Positions 9,713-18,324 of a DNA stretch of 64,000 nucleotides are shown here, in pieces. The notes under the pieces were generated by a model, which was not told the origin of the DNA, did no database searches, and saw only the letters and a list, made by a program, of their open reading frames with translations. The DNA lies in assembly GCF_000317695.1 (NCBI RefSeq), contig NC_019771.1, forward strand, positions 5,384,001 to 5,448,000. The letters run 5' to 3'. The translations under genes and the position numbers were made by a program. The stretch comes from Anabaena cylindrica PCC 7122. Lineage in GTDB: Bacteria > Cyanobacteriota > Cyanobacteriia > Cyanobacteriales > Nostocaceae. Position 1 is the first letter of the stretch; the number at the start of each line of letters is the position of its first letter.

Positions 9713-10147
9713 CTAGTTCCGTTTTTGTGAAATCGAGAGGGCATAAGGGTGCTGTTCTGGGGATAAATCACCTATATAGAGCAAATATTGCCCAGCCTGC
9801 CAGAAACCTGCAAGTTCTGGTTTATTATTTTCAGAGTAACTATCTGCCAGTACACAAAATTTACCACCGGGACCATCAATGAATAGCGTGGGCTTTCCCT
9901 GACTCTCGACGGTTAATCGCAAATAAGGTAGTGATTCTTTAACTTGAATAACTTGACTTGGTTTAGTGGTAATATTCCCGCAGTTAGTTTTAACTGTTCC
10001 CCCTGACATACCATTGACAACCATGGGGTCTGTCTGGGGTTTGTTATTAACTTGAATTACTGGAGTTTGGGCCAAATTAGCTTGGTTAAATACCAAACAC
10101 ATTGCCAAAGTTGTGGAAACAAGAGTCAATAGCTTTAAAGTTTTCAT
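9713..10147 (-). CDS. Secreted protein of unknown function
   Basis: 144 residues from ATG at 10147, which gives a clean signal peptide: a basic start, hydrophobic core LLTLVSTTLAMCLVF, and a probable cleavage after NLA. The longer frame from 10180 would bury this signal. The mature part is small and beta-rich, with two cysteines (in KTNCGNI and GKFCVLAD) that could form a disulphide, and a SESQGKP-like central region. It may be a periplasmic or secreted C2-like or pre-peptidase-C-like beta sandwich; the phrase PTLFIDGPGGKFCVLADS fits that type of domain, but this is uncertain. Single gene, no operon. Confidence 0.72.
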   Translation of the reverse strand: MKTLKLLTLVSTTLAMCLVFNQANLAQTPVIQVNNKPQTDPMVVNGMSGGTVKTNCGNITTKPSQVIQVKESLPYLRLTVESQGKPTLFIDGPGGKFCVLADSYSENNKPELAGFWQAGQYLLYIGDLSPEQHPYALSISQKRN

Positions 10148-10545
10148 TTTAGTTAATGCTCCCAATTGTGAATAGAGCAATATCTTTATATATATTCTGG
10201 ACTACTTGACGCACACAAACCGTCTTTGTTCCCAAATGTAATGTATAAATTTTTATTCTGAAATTTAACTATTTTGTGACTAAACATTAAAATATCCTGA
10301 AATGAAAAGGGAAAGGCAGAAAAATTTTACGGATACTCAAGCACTAATAATCTTGATCCCCTTCAATAATGGCTAGTCAATTTTTAGTCAACAGCAACCT
10401 CTAGCAACTCAGGGGTAATAGATTATTTTCCCTACCTATAAAGGTGTTGTACACATAGATATTAGTTAAAATCACTAAGACAACCGCCAAATAAAGGATT
10501 TAGTTGGTTGTAAAGCCAGATTATCCTAGCTGAGGTAAACAAATC
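10148..10545. other. Spacer between the secreted protein and the 10546 gene
   Basis: 398 AT-rich bases, divergent promoter region for both neighbours. No repeat, RNA gene or further coding sequence recognised. Confidence 0.4.
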
Positions 10546-10890
10546 ATGAGTCCTCAACCCGAAGAAGAGTTGCAACGTCGCCTCCAAAAACTAGAGGCTG
10601 AGATTAATTCATTTTCCCCAACCCAGCCTCAACCAGAGGGAGAAAAACAGACACCGACCGCTGGGTTTGCCAAATTTAACTTATATCTAGAGCGATCGCG
10701 CTTTTGGTTCCAAGGTTTATCGGGAATGAAAAAGCTGGCCGTTGGGGGAGTGGTGATGGTGTTGGGATTATTGATGTTACAAACAGTGTTTAAACTCGTA
10801 ACATCTGTAATTAGTCTGGCACTGTTAGCGGTATTAGTGTATCTTGGATACAAATTTTTTGTGTCTAATAGCTTTCAACGTAAGCAATAG
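10546..10890 (+). CDS. Small conserved membrane protein
   Basis: 114 residues. An amphipathic Glu/Arg-rich helix at about 4-22 (EEELQRRLQKLEAEI) looks like a short coiled coil. A Pro/Gln-rich linker follows, then a strongly hydrophobic region at about 64-103 that can make two membrane passes. The function is unknown. It lies 55 nt before the RDD/pentapeptide gene on the same strand, so both may share a transcript. Confidence 0.72.
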   Translation: MSPQPEEELQRRLQKLEAEINSFSPTQPQPEGEKQTPTAGFAKFNLYLERSRFWFQGLSGMKKLAVGGVVMVLGLLMLQTVFKLVTSVISLALLAVLVYLGYKFFVSNSFQRKQ

Positions 10891-10945
10891 CCTATTTTAA
10901 CCGCGCCGAGATTGGCGTAAACATAAAGTCAAAGGGAATTATATA

Positions 10946-13066
10946 ATGGCGACCCCAACTGTCGGGACAAATATTCATCAATCTAGCCAGTCCAAAAAAC
11001 CAGAAAAAACTCATTCCCTACCCTTAGGAACAAGGCGCTTGGCCGCTTGGGCAGTGGAAATCACATTAGTAGTTGCCAGTGGCTTAGTTCCCTTTGGACT
11101 AGGCGTTTATGCCAATTCTCGCAGCGATCTCAACCGAGTACCTCTGAATCCAGTGTTGGTACTTACAGAAAGAGCGATCGCACGACCACTAGCCCTACCC
11201 GTTAGTTATGGTATTCGTAACGTTGCCAGTCCGACTAATTTCTTGTGGACAGTTGCCCTATTAGCACCAATCACCCTCTCATGGTGGCAATTGTATCTAC
11301 TAGGTAAAACCGGCAGCACCATTCCCAAACGTTGGTTTGGTGTGCGGGTAGTTAGCGACGAAGGTACAGCCCCTGGTTTAGGCGCAGTTGTCGTCCGTGA
11401 AGGGCTAGGACGGTGGACAGCACCAGTTTCTATTGCCTATCTGCTGTGGCGCTATAGCTTTACCTTTCCTAACTTAGGTTTATTCACATTTTTAGCTGTA
11501 TTGATGGTGCTAGGAGAGGGAATGGGTTGGCCTTCACAAAAGCGTCGTCGTGCTTTTCATGATCAGTTAGCAGGTACATACACAGTAGATGCTACAGATA
11601 GCAAAAAGCGGGTCAAACCACCTGTAGACAATACCAGCGAGCAACCCCAACCAGAAAATCAGCATGATCTCAACACATCCAGTCACCAATCGACTTCAAC
11701 AAATGCAATCCGGCGCAGTCCCAATTTAATCTTGTTTTTGGTAGGGATAACGAGCATGATTGCTGTGTTGTCAACTTTAGTCGGTACACAAATTTACATC
11801 CAAAGCCAAGAAAGCCTACGGAAAACCCAGCAAATCAATAGCCAAAAATTTCTGGAACTTGTTAAACAACTTAGCCCTGATTCTGGTGTTACCAACGAAG
11901 AACGCCAAAGGGCAATTCTCATCTTGGGTGGCATCAACGATACACAATCAATTAAATTTCTGGTAGATCTACTAGTTGAAGAAACTGACCCCAAGACCAT
12001 AGATACTATTCAACAAGCCTTGGCAAATATCGGGCCGAGTGCCATGCCAGAATTAAAACGCATGAATCAGTTTCTTGCGAGTGAAATGGAATCAGTCGCC
12101 ACATTCCGAGAAATTCGGCAAAAGCAGTTAAACCTTAACCAACAAGCAATAAACAAAATTCTTACTGTTTATAGCGGCAAAATTAATGGCATGGATTTGA
12201 GCAGCACCAAATTAGGCTCAAAAAACTTTGAGGCAAATTCTTTATTTAACTTGGAACTAGACAATACTGATTTATCTGGAGTTATTTTTAAATCTGCCAA
12301 CCTTAACCAAGCTAGTTTGAAAGGTACTCGTTTCCGCAGTGTAGGCGAAGATGGACGCTGGGATACTTACGATGATGTTACCGCTGATTTGAGTAACACT
12401 CATTTCCAGCAAGCTGATCTCAGTAATGCTAACCTCAGTCGTGTATTGATGAACCGCAGCGACTTTAGCCGCGCCACCCTCAACAAAGCTAACTTATCAA
12501 ACTCCCGTCTAGTGAGTGCTAACTTGAGCAGCGCTCAGTTAATAGGTAGCGATTTGCAAAAAACAATTTTAGAAGATGCTACTTTGACAGGGGCGGATAT
12601 CAGTGATGCCAAATTAATGGAAGCTAATTTGTATGCTGCTCATTTGGGTCGAGTTTCTGCAATCGGTACACAGTTATCTTATGCCGATTTAACCAACACC
12701 GATTGGCAAGGAGCAGACTTATCTGAAGCATATTTAGACAATGCTAATCTTACCAATGCTAACTTGAGTGCTGCTCGTCTCTCTGGTGCTGTTTTGCGCT
12801 CTACCAATATGACAAATGCTAACCTCAGAAATGCTGATTTAAGTCGCGCAGATTTACGTGGGGCAAATTTGAAAGAAGCTGATTTTCAAGGTACTATTCT
12901 CTTTACTGCTAAACAAGATACCACAGATCAATTTGTACAAACATCCGATCTTGGTTCACAAGCCGCTGTAGTCCAAGAAGTTGATTTTACCGAAGTCAAA
13001 AATTTAGATGCCAAGCAACTGGCTTTTATTTGTACTAAAGGCGGTATTCATCCCCGCTGTCCATAG
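10946..13066 (+). CDS. RDD membrane domain / HEAT-like / pentapeptide repeat fusion protein
   Basis: 706 residues. The N-terminal RDD domain (about 25-200) has membrane segments and the family's Arg near LGTRRLAAWAVE and RAFHDQLAGT. A low-complexity linker and one further membrane segment (about 255-280) follow. Residues about 300-375 look like HEAT-type helical repeats (ERQRAILILGGINDTQSIKFLVDLL). From about 415 to 660 run A(D/N)LSxA-type pentapeptide repeats, which form a right-handed beta helix. The N- and C-termini would be on opposite parts of one membrane-anchored scaffold. The biochemical role is unknown. A possible RBS AAGGGAA precedes the ATG. The protein ends with FICTKGGIHPRCP, a short cysteine-containing tail. 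Confidence 0.85.
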   Translation: MATPTVGTNIHQSSQSKKPEKTHSLPLGTRRLAAWAVEITLVVASGLVPFGLGVYANSRSDLNRVPLNPVLVLTERAIARPLALPVSYGIRNVASPTNFLWTVALLAPITLSWWQLYLLGKTGSTIPKRWFGVRVVSDEGTAPGLGAVVVREGLGRWTAPVSIAYLLWRYSFTFPNLGLFTFLAVLMVLGEGMGWPSQKRRRAFHDQLAGTYTVDATDSKKRVKPPVDNTSEQPQPENQHDLNTSSHQSTSTNAIRRSPNLILFLVGITSMIAVLSTLVGTQIYIQSQESLRKTQQINSQKFLELVKQLSPDSGVTNEERQRAILILGGINDTQSIKFLVDLLVEETDPKTIDTIQQALANIGPSAMPELKRMNQFLASEMESVATFREIRQKQLNLNQQAINKILTVYSGKINGMDLSSTKLGSKNFEANSLFNLELDNTDLSGVIFKSANLNQASLKGTRFRSVGEDGRWDTYDDVTADLSNTHFQQADLSNANLSRVLMNRSDFSRATLNKANLSNSRLVSANLSSAQLIGSDLQKTILEDATLTGADISDAKLMEANLYAAHLGRVSAIGTQLSYADLTNTDWQGADLSEAYLDNANLTNANLSAARLSGAVLRSTNMTNANLRNADLSRADLRGANLKEADFQGTILFTAKQDTTDQFVQTSDLGSQAAVVQEVDFTEVKNLDAKQLAFICTKGGIHPRCP

Positions 13067-13082
13067 TCAAAAATCATGTATG

Positions 13083-13134
13083 AAAGGGAACAGAGAATGC
13101 AGGGAAAGTAATTTTTCCGGACACTGTTCCCTTT
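13083..13134 (+). terminator. Strong hairpin after the RDD/pentapeptide gene
   Basis: AAAGGGAACAG (13083-13093) pairs perfectly with CTGTTCCCTTT (13124-13134), with an inner GGAAA/TTTCC stem, ending in a short T run. Confidence 0.6.
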
Positions 13135-13200
13135 TCGCTATTAGCTATTGAGAGTAATATAGACAACATAGTTATTTATATGGTGTGAGGAGTGGGGATC

Positions 13201-13695
13201 ATGAAACATTTTAAATATTTAGTTTCAATTTTAGGGACTGGTGCGGTTTTGAGTCTATCTATAAATACCCAACCAGTAAAAGCTCAAGTAGCTTATGGTA
13301 GCTATGTTGGTATTGGCCCAACAATTGGACTGAGTGATGGTACTCAAATAGGTGGGGTGTTGGCTTTCCGCTACAAGTTACTAGAAACACCTGTATCTTT
13401 TCGCGCTCAAGCTTTAATTGGTCAAGGAACAGCAATAGTACCTACTGTTTCCTATGATATCCCCTTGAATTGGCAAACAGATGCTTATTTAGGTGCTGGA
13501 ATGGTATTGACAAGTGGGAATGAAGCTTCTCCTGTGGGTAATAAAATTAGTTTTGCTTTGCAACCGGGAATTGATTATGTAGTTCCTAATAGCAATACGG
13601 TGATTTTTGGTAACGCAATTATTGCTTTTGATGCCTACCGCAATGGTGGAGGTACTGCTTTATCTTTGCAAGGTGGTGTTGGTTTAAGATTTTAA
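13201..13695 (+). CDS. Secreted beta-barrel-like protein
   Basis: 164 residues from ATG 13201, preceded at good spacing by GAGGAG (13187-13192); the in-frame GTG at 13192 lies inside that RBS and is not used. Signal peptide: basic MKHFKY, hydrophobic core LVSILGTGAVLSLSI, cleavage about VKA-QV. The mature part is rich in Gly, Ala and alternating hydrophobic residues and ends in GGVGLRF, a C-terminal aromatic residue typical of outer-membrane beta barrels. The 140-residue mature length fits a small 8-stranded barrel (OmpA/OmpX-like). Substrate or role unknown. Confidence 0.78.
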   Translation: MKHFKYLVSILGTGAVLSLSINTQPVKAQVAYGSYVGIGPTIGLSDGTQIGGVLAFRYKLLETPVSFRAQALIGQGTAIVPTVSYDIPLNWQTDAYLGAGMVLTSGNEASPVGNKISFALQPGIDYVVPNSNTVIFGNAIIAFDAYRNGGGTALSLQGGVGLRF

Positions 13696-14120
13696 ATAAT
13701 AAAAAAGTAGGTTGGGTTAAGCGACAGCGCAACCCAACAAATGCATTAATAATGTTGGGTTTATTTACGTCAACCTAATACCAAATAGAATAAATATCAA
13801 AAATAATTTTAGCTTGCTTCCCGTTCACGTAGTGTCTCCGACAGGAGAAGGGTACGGATATAAACACAGATAAAGATGGTTCAATAGATTTCAGGATTCT
13901 GTGCAGCCTCACATACAGTTGGTATATATTAAAAACGGGTTAAAAGTGTCATTCTGAACGAAGTGAAAATCTCCGAGATACTTCTCTACGAGACGCTCCG
14001 CGTTCACAAAGTGTCCCGAAGGGATACGCTGCACTACGTTACGCTCAGTATGACATAAGTCCAAATTTCACCCGTTTGCAGTATCACCTATTTTAAAAGT
14101 GATTAAATAAACATGAGATT
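13696..14120. other. Spacer with two palindromic repeats before the NACHT gene
   Basis: 13711-13738 holds GTTGGGTT...AACCCAAC, a hairpin repeat common in cyanobacterial spacers. 13948-14054 starts GTCATTCTGAACG and ends CGCTCAGTATGAC (11 of 13 as inverted repeat), with further foldable sequence such as GTCCCGAAGGGATAC inside. No coding sequence recognised in these 425 bases. Confidence 0.65.
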
Positions 14121-16952
14121 ATGAGCGACACATCAGGGATTCTCATCAAAAAGCCAGTTTCATTATTAAATAAAAAGATTAACTTTAACTTCGGGAGTTT
14201 CTTTACAGCATTAACCAAAGCTGGTGCAAATGCGGCTGTTGCAAATTTTGGTAATATACCAGAAAATTTTGTGGAAGTTGTCGCATCTGTTGGGTTAGGT
14301 AAAGAACCTGGAGAAGTTGCTTGGGATTTAATTCTTAGTGCTTTAATTCAAGCAATATGGACTTTAGCAGCAGAGAGAAAAGATTTATTACAAGATGCTG
14401 ATAATAAAGATATTCAAACAATAGTTAATTATCGTTTAGAGCAATGTTTAAAAAAGTTAGAATTACAAGAAATAACTATTGATATTAACTTTTTTGATCA
14501 TCCTGAAAGCTTGGTAATTATTGAAGAAATCAAAACACCTTTTGGACAGTGGTTAGAAAGCTTTGGTGTAAGTTCAGCAGAAGCGAAAATTATTAGTAAT
14601 CAAATTCCCAGTCAGTTTGTCTATGCACTGCACAAAGAATGGTTAAAAAATAGTGATAAATATCAATCTTTAATAAATAACCTCAATAGTCCTTTTGTTA
14701 AAGCCACTGCACGACAACAAGCATGGACAATTTATAGCGCGTGGCTGGAAAATCAAGTTAATGAAAGGATGTTTGATGAAGCCTTTGGTTTAAAACAGGT
14801 TTATGTGCCGTTGCGGGGTTATTATAAACGCAAAATTAAGGTTAAAAAATCTGAGGCTTTTGGTAGAGAAGAAGATAAATTTGAGCAGATTGTTGTTGAT
14901 TTAGAAACAGAAGTAGAAAATTGGTTAAATAAAGCTGATTCTCAAGATGCTATTAGGGTAATTAGTGGGAGTCCAGGTAGTGGTAAATCTTCCTTCGCCA
15001 AAATATTTGCAGCTAACCAAGCTAAAAAGGGAGAAGTTAGAGTTTTATTTATTCCTTTACATCGGTTTGAAGTTACTGATAATTTAACTAATGCTGTTGG
15101 TAATTTTGTTTTGAGTAATGGCTTGATTAAAGAGAATCCTTTAGAAGGAAATAATTTTGATTCACGATTATTAATTATCTTTGATGGTTTAGATGAGTTG
15201 GCAATGCAGGGTAAACTTGGAGCAGAAGTTGCTAAAGATTTTATTCTGAAATTAGAGAGAAATTTAGATAATTTTAATCAACGGGAAACTCGTTTACAAG
15301 TTTTGATTACAGGACGCGATTTAACAATTCAAGCAAATAGCAGTTTATTGGATAATTCATCACAACAAATATTGTATGTTCTGCCTTATTTTTTAGAAGA
15401 AAATGAAAGAGATAATTACATTGATGAACAAAAATTGTTAGAAACAGACCAAAGAAATTTATGGTGGCAGCGTTATGGTGAAGCAAAGGGAATAGAATAT
15501 ACTGGTTTACCATCTGAGTTAGATCAAGGAAAGCTAAAAGAAATTACTGCTCAACCTTTGTTAAATTACTTGGTGGCTTTAAGTTTCGCTCGTGGTGAAG
15601 TGGATTTTTCAGCAGATAGTAATTTAAATAGTATTTATGCTGATTTACTTAAAGCAGTTTACGAACGTAAATGGGCAGACAAGAAAAAACATCCCATAAA
15701 TCAAGAATTTGGAATCAAAGATGAGGAAGAATTTGCAGAAGTTTTAGAAGAAATTGCTTTGGCTTGTTGGCACGGAGATGGTAGAACTACAACAGTTAGT
15801 AAAATTGAGAAAATTTGTAGTGACAATAATCATTTAAAAAATCTTTTTGAGGAATATCAGCAAGCAGCAGAAGCAGGTGTAACTCGTTTATTGACTGCTT
15901 TTTATTTCCGCCAAAGTGGAGTTAGGGAACAGGAGAAAACTTTTGAATTTACTCATAAGAGTTTTGGTGAATATTTGACAGCTAGACGGATAGTAAGAGA
16001 ATTAGATTTAATTCATGATCAGTTAGAAGAACGTCAAAACAATCGTCGTAAAGGATGGGATGAAAAAGAGGCTTTAAAACAATGGGCTATTTTGTGTGGG
16101 ACATCCCCTCTAAATGAATATCTATTTAGCTTTATTTTTGATGAAATACGTTTACAAGAACTAGGAAATGTTGCCAAATGGCAGCAAACTTTATGTAATT
16201 TGATTAGTTTTATGTTAGGTGATGGTATGCCGATGCAAGAATTGAATTTATCTAACTTTCATGAAGAAAATCGGCAAGCGCGAAATGCAGAAGAAGCGTT
16301 ATTAGTTGTGTTGAATGCTTGCGCTAGAGTAACAAAGAAAGTTTCCGAAATTCAATGGCATTCCCTGCAAGATTTTGGTGTCTGGATTTCTCGATTACGA
16401 GGACAAAGATCTGATTTTTATAATCAGATTTTTTGCTTAAATTATTTGAGTTATCTAGATTTGCAGAATTGTATCCTAATCCATCAAGATTTTTATCTAG
16501 TGGATCTTCAAATGTCTAATCTTCAAATGTCTAATCTTCAAATGTCTAATCTTCAAATGTCTAATCTTCAAGGGGCTAATCTTGAAGGAGCGAATCTTCA
16601 AGAGGTAAATCTTCAATGGGCTAATCTTCAATGGGCTAATCTTCAATGGGCTAATCTTGAGGGGGCGTATCTTGAGTTGGCGAATCTTCCAGGGGCTAAT
16701 CTTCAAGGGGTTAATCTTCAACGGGCGAATCTTCAACGGGCAAAACTTCCACTGGCGTATCTTGAGGGGGCGAATCTTCAAGGGGCAATTCTTGAGGGGG
16801 CAATTCTTGAATTGGCGAATCTTCAAAGGGCTAATTTTCAGGGGGCTAATCTTCAAGGGGCTAATCTTCAGGGGGCAAATGTTAGAGGAACTATTCTGGA
16901 AGGTCAAGATTTAACGAAATTGAACACAGACACAGATTCCAGCACGGTGTGA
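14121..16952 (+). CDS. NACHT-type STAND NTPase with C-terminal pentapeptide repeats
   Basis: 943 residues. Residues 1-270 are mostly alpha-helical with no recognised domain; this is the position of the effector in STAND proteins. The NTPase has Walker A GSPGSGKS (283-290), Walker B LLIIFDGLDEL (350-360) with the extended acidic D-x-x-D-E of NACHT proteins, and sensor LITGRD (395-400). Helical NACHT-associated and winged-helix-like regions run to about 790 (including FTHKSFGEYLTARRIV, a conserved NACHT C-terminal motif). From 794 to about 925 come pentapeptide repeats, beginning with four identical LQMSN units. Bacterial NACHT proteins include antiphage sensors, and the C-terminal repeats would be the sensing part. 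Defence is an inference. AT-rich, single gene. Confidence 0.88.
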   Translation: MSDTSGILIKKPVSLLNKKINFNFGSFFTALTKAGANAAVANFGNIPENFVEVVASVGLGKEPGEVAWDLILSALIQAIWTLAAERKDLLQDADNKDIQTIVNYRLEQCLKKLELQEITIDINFFDHPESLVIIEEIKTPFGQWLESFGVSSAEAKIISNQIPSQFVYALHKEWLKNSDKYQSLINNLNSPFVKATARQQAWTIYSAWLENQVNERMFDEAFGLKQVYVPLRGYYKRKIKVKKSEAFGREEDKFEQIVVDLETEVENWLNKADSQDAIRVISGSPGSGKSSFAKIFAANQAKKGEVRVLFIPLHRFEVTDNLTNAVGNFVLSNGLIKENPLEGNNFDSRLLIIFDGLDELAMQGKLGAEVAKDFILKLERNLDNFNQRETRLQVLITGRDLTIQANSSLLDNSSQQILYVLPYFLEENERDNYIDEQKLLETDQRNLWWQRYGEAKGIEYTGLPSELDQGKLKEITAQPLLNYLVALSFARGEVDFSADSNLNSIYADLLKAVYERKWADKKKHPINQEFGIKDEEEFAEVLEEIALACWHGDGRTTTVSKIEKICSDNNHLKNLFEEYQQAAEAGVTRLLTAFYFRQSGVREQEKTFEFTHKSFGEYLTARRIVRELDLIHDQLEERQNNRRKGWDEKEALKQWAILCGTSPLNEYLFSFIFDEIRLQELGNVAKWQQTLCNLISFMLGDGMPMQELNLSNFHEENRQARNAEEALLVVLNACARVTKKVSEIQWHSLQDFGVWISRLRGQRSDFYNQIFCLNYLSYLDLQNCILIHQDFYLVDLQMSNLQMSNLQMSNLQMSNLQGANLEGANLQEVNLQWANLQWANLQWANLEGAYLELANLPGANLQGVNLQRANLQRAKLPLAYLEGANLQGAILEGAILELANLQRANFQGANLQGANLQGANVRGTILEGQDLTKLNTDTDSSTV
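16506..16890 (+). repeat. 15-bp tandem repeats within the NACHT gene
   Basis: Four perfect CTTCAAATGTCTAAT units occupy 16506-16565, followed by about 20 degenerate units of CTTCAAGGGGCTAAT type. Because the unit is a multiple of three, other frames stay open, producing long spurious reading frames on both strands. Confidence 0.9.
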
Positions 16953-16990
16953 CAACAGCCGATATCATCAAAAGCTGTGTGAGTCAAAAT

Positions 16991-17028
16991 CCTCGCGGTA
17001 TAATTAGAAATTGTGCAAATCAGCGAGG
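16991..17028 (+). promoter_or_regulatory. Possible promoter and SD-pairing inverted repeat upstream of the DUF1636 gene
   Basis: TATAAT at 16999-17004 is a consensus -10 box; no good -35 is seen. CCTCGC (16991-16996) is complementary to GCGAGG (17023-17028), which contains the Shine-Dalgarno sequence of the downstream gene. If transcription begins after the TATAAT, the hairpin would not be in the RNA; in a read-through transcript from upstream, it could hide the SD. Confidence 0.4.
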
Positions 17029-17034
17029 ATACAG

Positions 17035-17466
17035 ATGATTGCTGCTGTGAATATTTCTTCAATTTCCCCTACCAATGACACTGGTGTAGCTTCTCATAGT
17101 CTCTTTGTTTGCAAAACCTGCGCCAGTGTTTGGCAAGATGGTAAGCGTGTCGGTGAAAGCGGTGGTCAAAAACTTTTACAAGAAATTCAACAACTCGCCC
17201 AAGATTGGGATTTACGCGATGAGTTCCCCATCAAAGAAGTTGAATGTATGAGTGCTTGTAACCGTTCCTGTGTCGTCGCTTTCGCTGGTGAAGGCAAGTT
17301 AACTTATCTATTCGGTGATTTGCCGGTTGCAGGTTGTGCTGAGGCTGTGCTGGAATGTGCCAGTAAATACTACTCTCAGCCTGATGGTGTGCTGCCTTGG
17401 TCAGAACGTCCTGAACCTTTAAAAAAAGGCATTTTAGCCAGGATTCCGTCTTTATCAGTTAATTAA
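17035..17466 (+). CDS. DUF1636 (thioredoxin-like, Cys-rich) protein
   Basis: 143 residues from ATG 17035, with SD GAGG at 17025-17028; the in-frame TTG at 17011 is upstream of the SD. Cys26-x-x-Cys29 opens a conserved FVCKTCASVW segment, and a second cluster Cys71, Cys75 and Cys79 (ECMSACNRSCVVAF) follows. That pattern resembles 2Fe-2S thioredoxin-like ferredoxins, and the family is DUF1636. In cyanobacteria and proteobacteria DUF1636 genes often sit with cobalamin genes, and here cobK follows 108 nt later. A role as an iron-sulphur or metal-handling partner of cobalamin synthesis is an inference. Confidence 0.85.
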   Translation: MIAAVNISSISPTNDTGVASHSLFVCKTCASVWQDGKRVGESGGQKLLQEIQQLAQDWDLRDEFPIKEVECMSACNRSCVVAFAGEGKLTYLFGDLPVAGCAEAVLECASKYYSQPDGVLPWSERPEPLKKGILARIPSLSVN

Positions 17467-17500
17467 ATAGGCTTGTGTAAATTTAACTTGTATGGGTATG

Positions 17501-17527
17501 GCGGGCAAGATGCCCACCCCACAAGAG
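17501..17527. repeat. GCGGGCAAGATGCCC hairpin core
   Basis: GCGGGCAAGATGCCCACCCCACAAGAG. The same GGGCAAGATGCCC core occurs inside 4459-4582, 36566-36592, 39211-39238 and, reversed, 41116-41242. Confidence 0.7.
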
Positions 17528-17574
17528 TTTTATTTAAAGAATTCACAATCTAAAATTTCAAATTCAAAGTTGCT

Positions 17575-18324
17575 ATGTTGCGTATTTTGATTCTGGGTGG
17601 AACTGGTGACGCTGCTGAATTAGCTGCTAAATTGGCTAATATTAGTGGTGTGGATGCGATCGCATCTTTAGCCGGTCGTACCCGTGAACCTTCTGCCCCT
17701 ATTGGTAATTTCCGCGTTGGCGGTTTTGGTGGTGTCACAGGTTTGGTTGAATATTTACAACATCAAAAAATAGATGTGTTAATTGATGCAACTCATCCCT
17801 TCGCCAATCATATCTCCTGGAATGCAGCCGCAGCAGCAACAGAAACAGGTATTCCTAGATTATTAGTAAATCGTCCCCCCTGGGAAAAACAAGAGGGTGA
17901 TATTTGGATTGAAGCAGAAAATATTACCGAAGCAGCCGCAGCTTTAAAAAACAAAGCACAACGGGTTTTTTTAACCATTGGTAGACAAGAAATCCCTGCT
18001 TTTTCCCATTTGCAAGAAATGTGGTTTTTAATGCGAATGATAGATCCACCAAATTCTGATGCAGTAATACCTCCTGGTTTAATGTTATTTGATAGAGGAC
18101 CCTTTTCTTTAGAGGATGAAAGGGAAATTCTAAATCACTATTATATAGATACTATTGTTAGTAAAAATAGCGGTGGTAATGCGACATATCCTAAAATTAT
18201 TGCAGCACGAGAAATGGGTATCAAGGTGGTGATGGTAAACCGTCCACCTTTACCACCAGGGGAACAAGTTGCAGATGTGGAAAGTGCTGTGAAATGGTTA
18301 TTGGAGAAGTTAGGAAATGATTAG
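17575..18324 (+). CDS. cobK: Precorrin-6A / cobalt-precorrin-6A reductase
   Basis: Cytosolic NADPH-dependent enzyme reducing (cobalt-)precorrin-6A to 6B in the corrin ring pathway (CobK/CbiJ). 249 residues, the usual length. Family features: N-terminal nucleotide-binding LILGGTGDAAELA, IDATHPFANHIS in the middle, RVFLTIGRQ, and a C-terminal VVMVNRPPLPPG. Cyanobacteria use the cobalt-early pathway, so the CbiJ activity is likely. Start ATG 17575 fits the first beta strand. Preceded by the DUF1636 gene on the same strand. Confidence 0.9.
   Translation: MLRILILGGTGDAAELAAKLANISGVDAIASLAGRTREPSAPIGNFRVGGFGGVTGLVEYLQHQKIDVLIDATHPFANHISWNAAAAATETGIPRLLVNRPPWEKQEGDIWIEAENITEAAAALKNKAQRVFLTIGRQEIPAFSHLQEMWFLMRMIDPPNSDAVIPPGLMLFDRGPFSLEDEREILNHYYIDTIVSKNSGGNATYPKIIAAREMGIKVVMVNRPPLPPGEQVADVESAVKWLLEKLGND

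Noticed and set aside
16497..16907. 136-codon minus-strand frame and an 85-codon plus-strand frame inside the NACHT gene
   Set aside because: They arise from the 15-bp repeat, which keeps several frames open; translations are monotonous (PLKISPLKI-type) and have no independent support.
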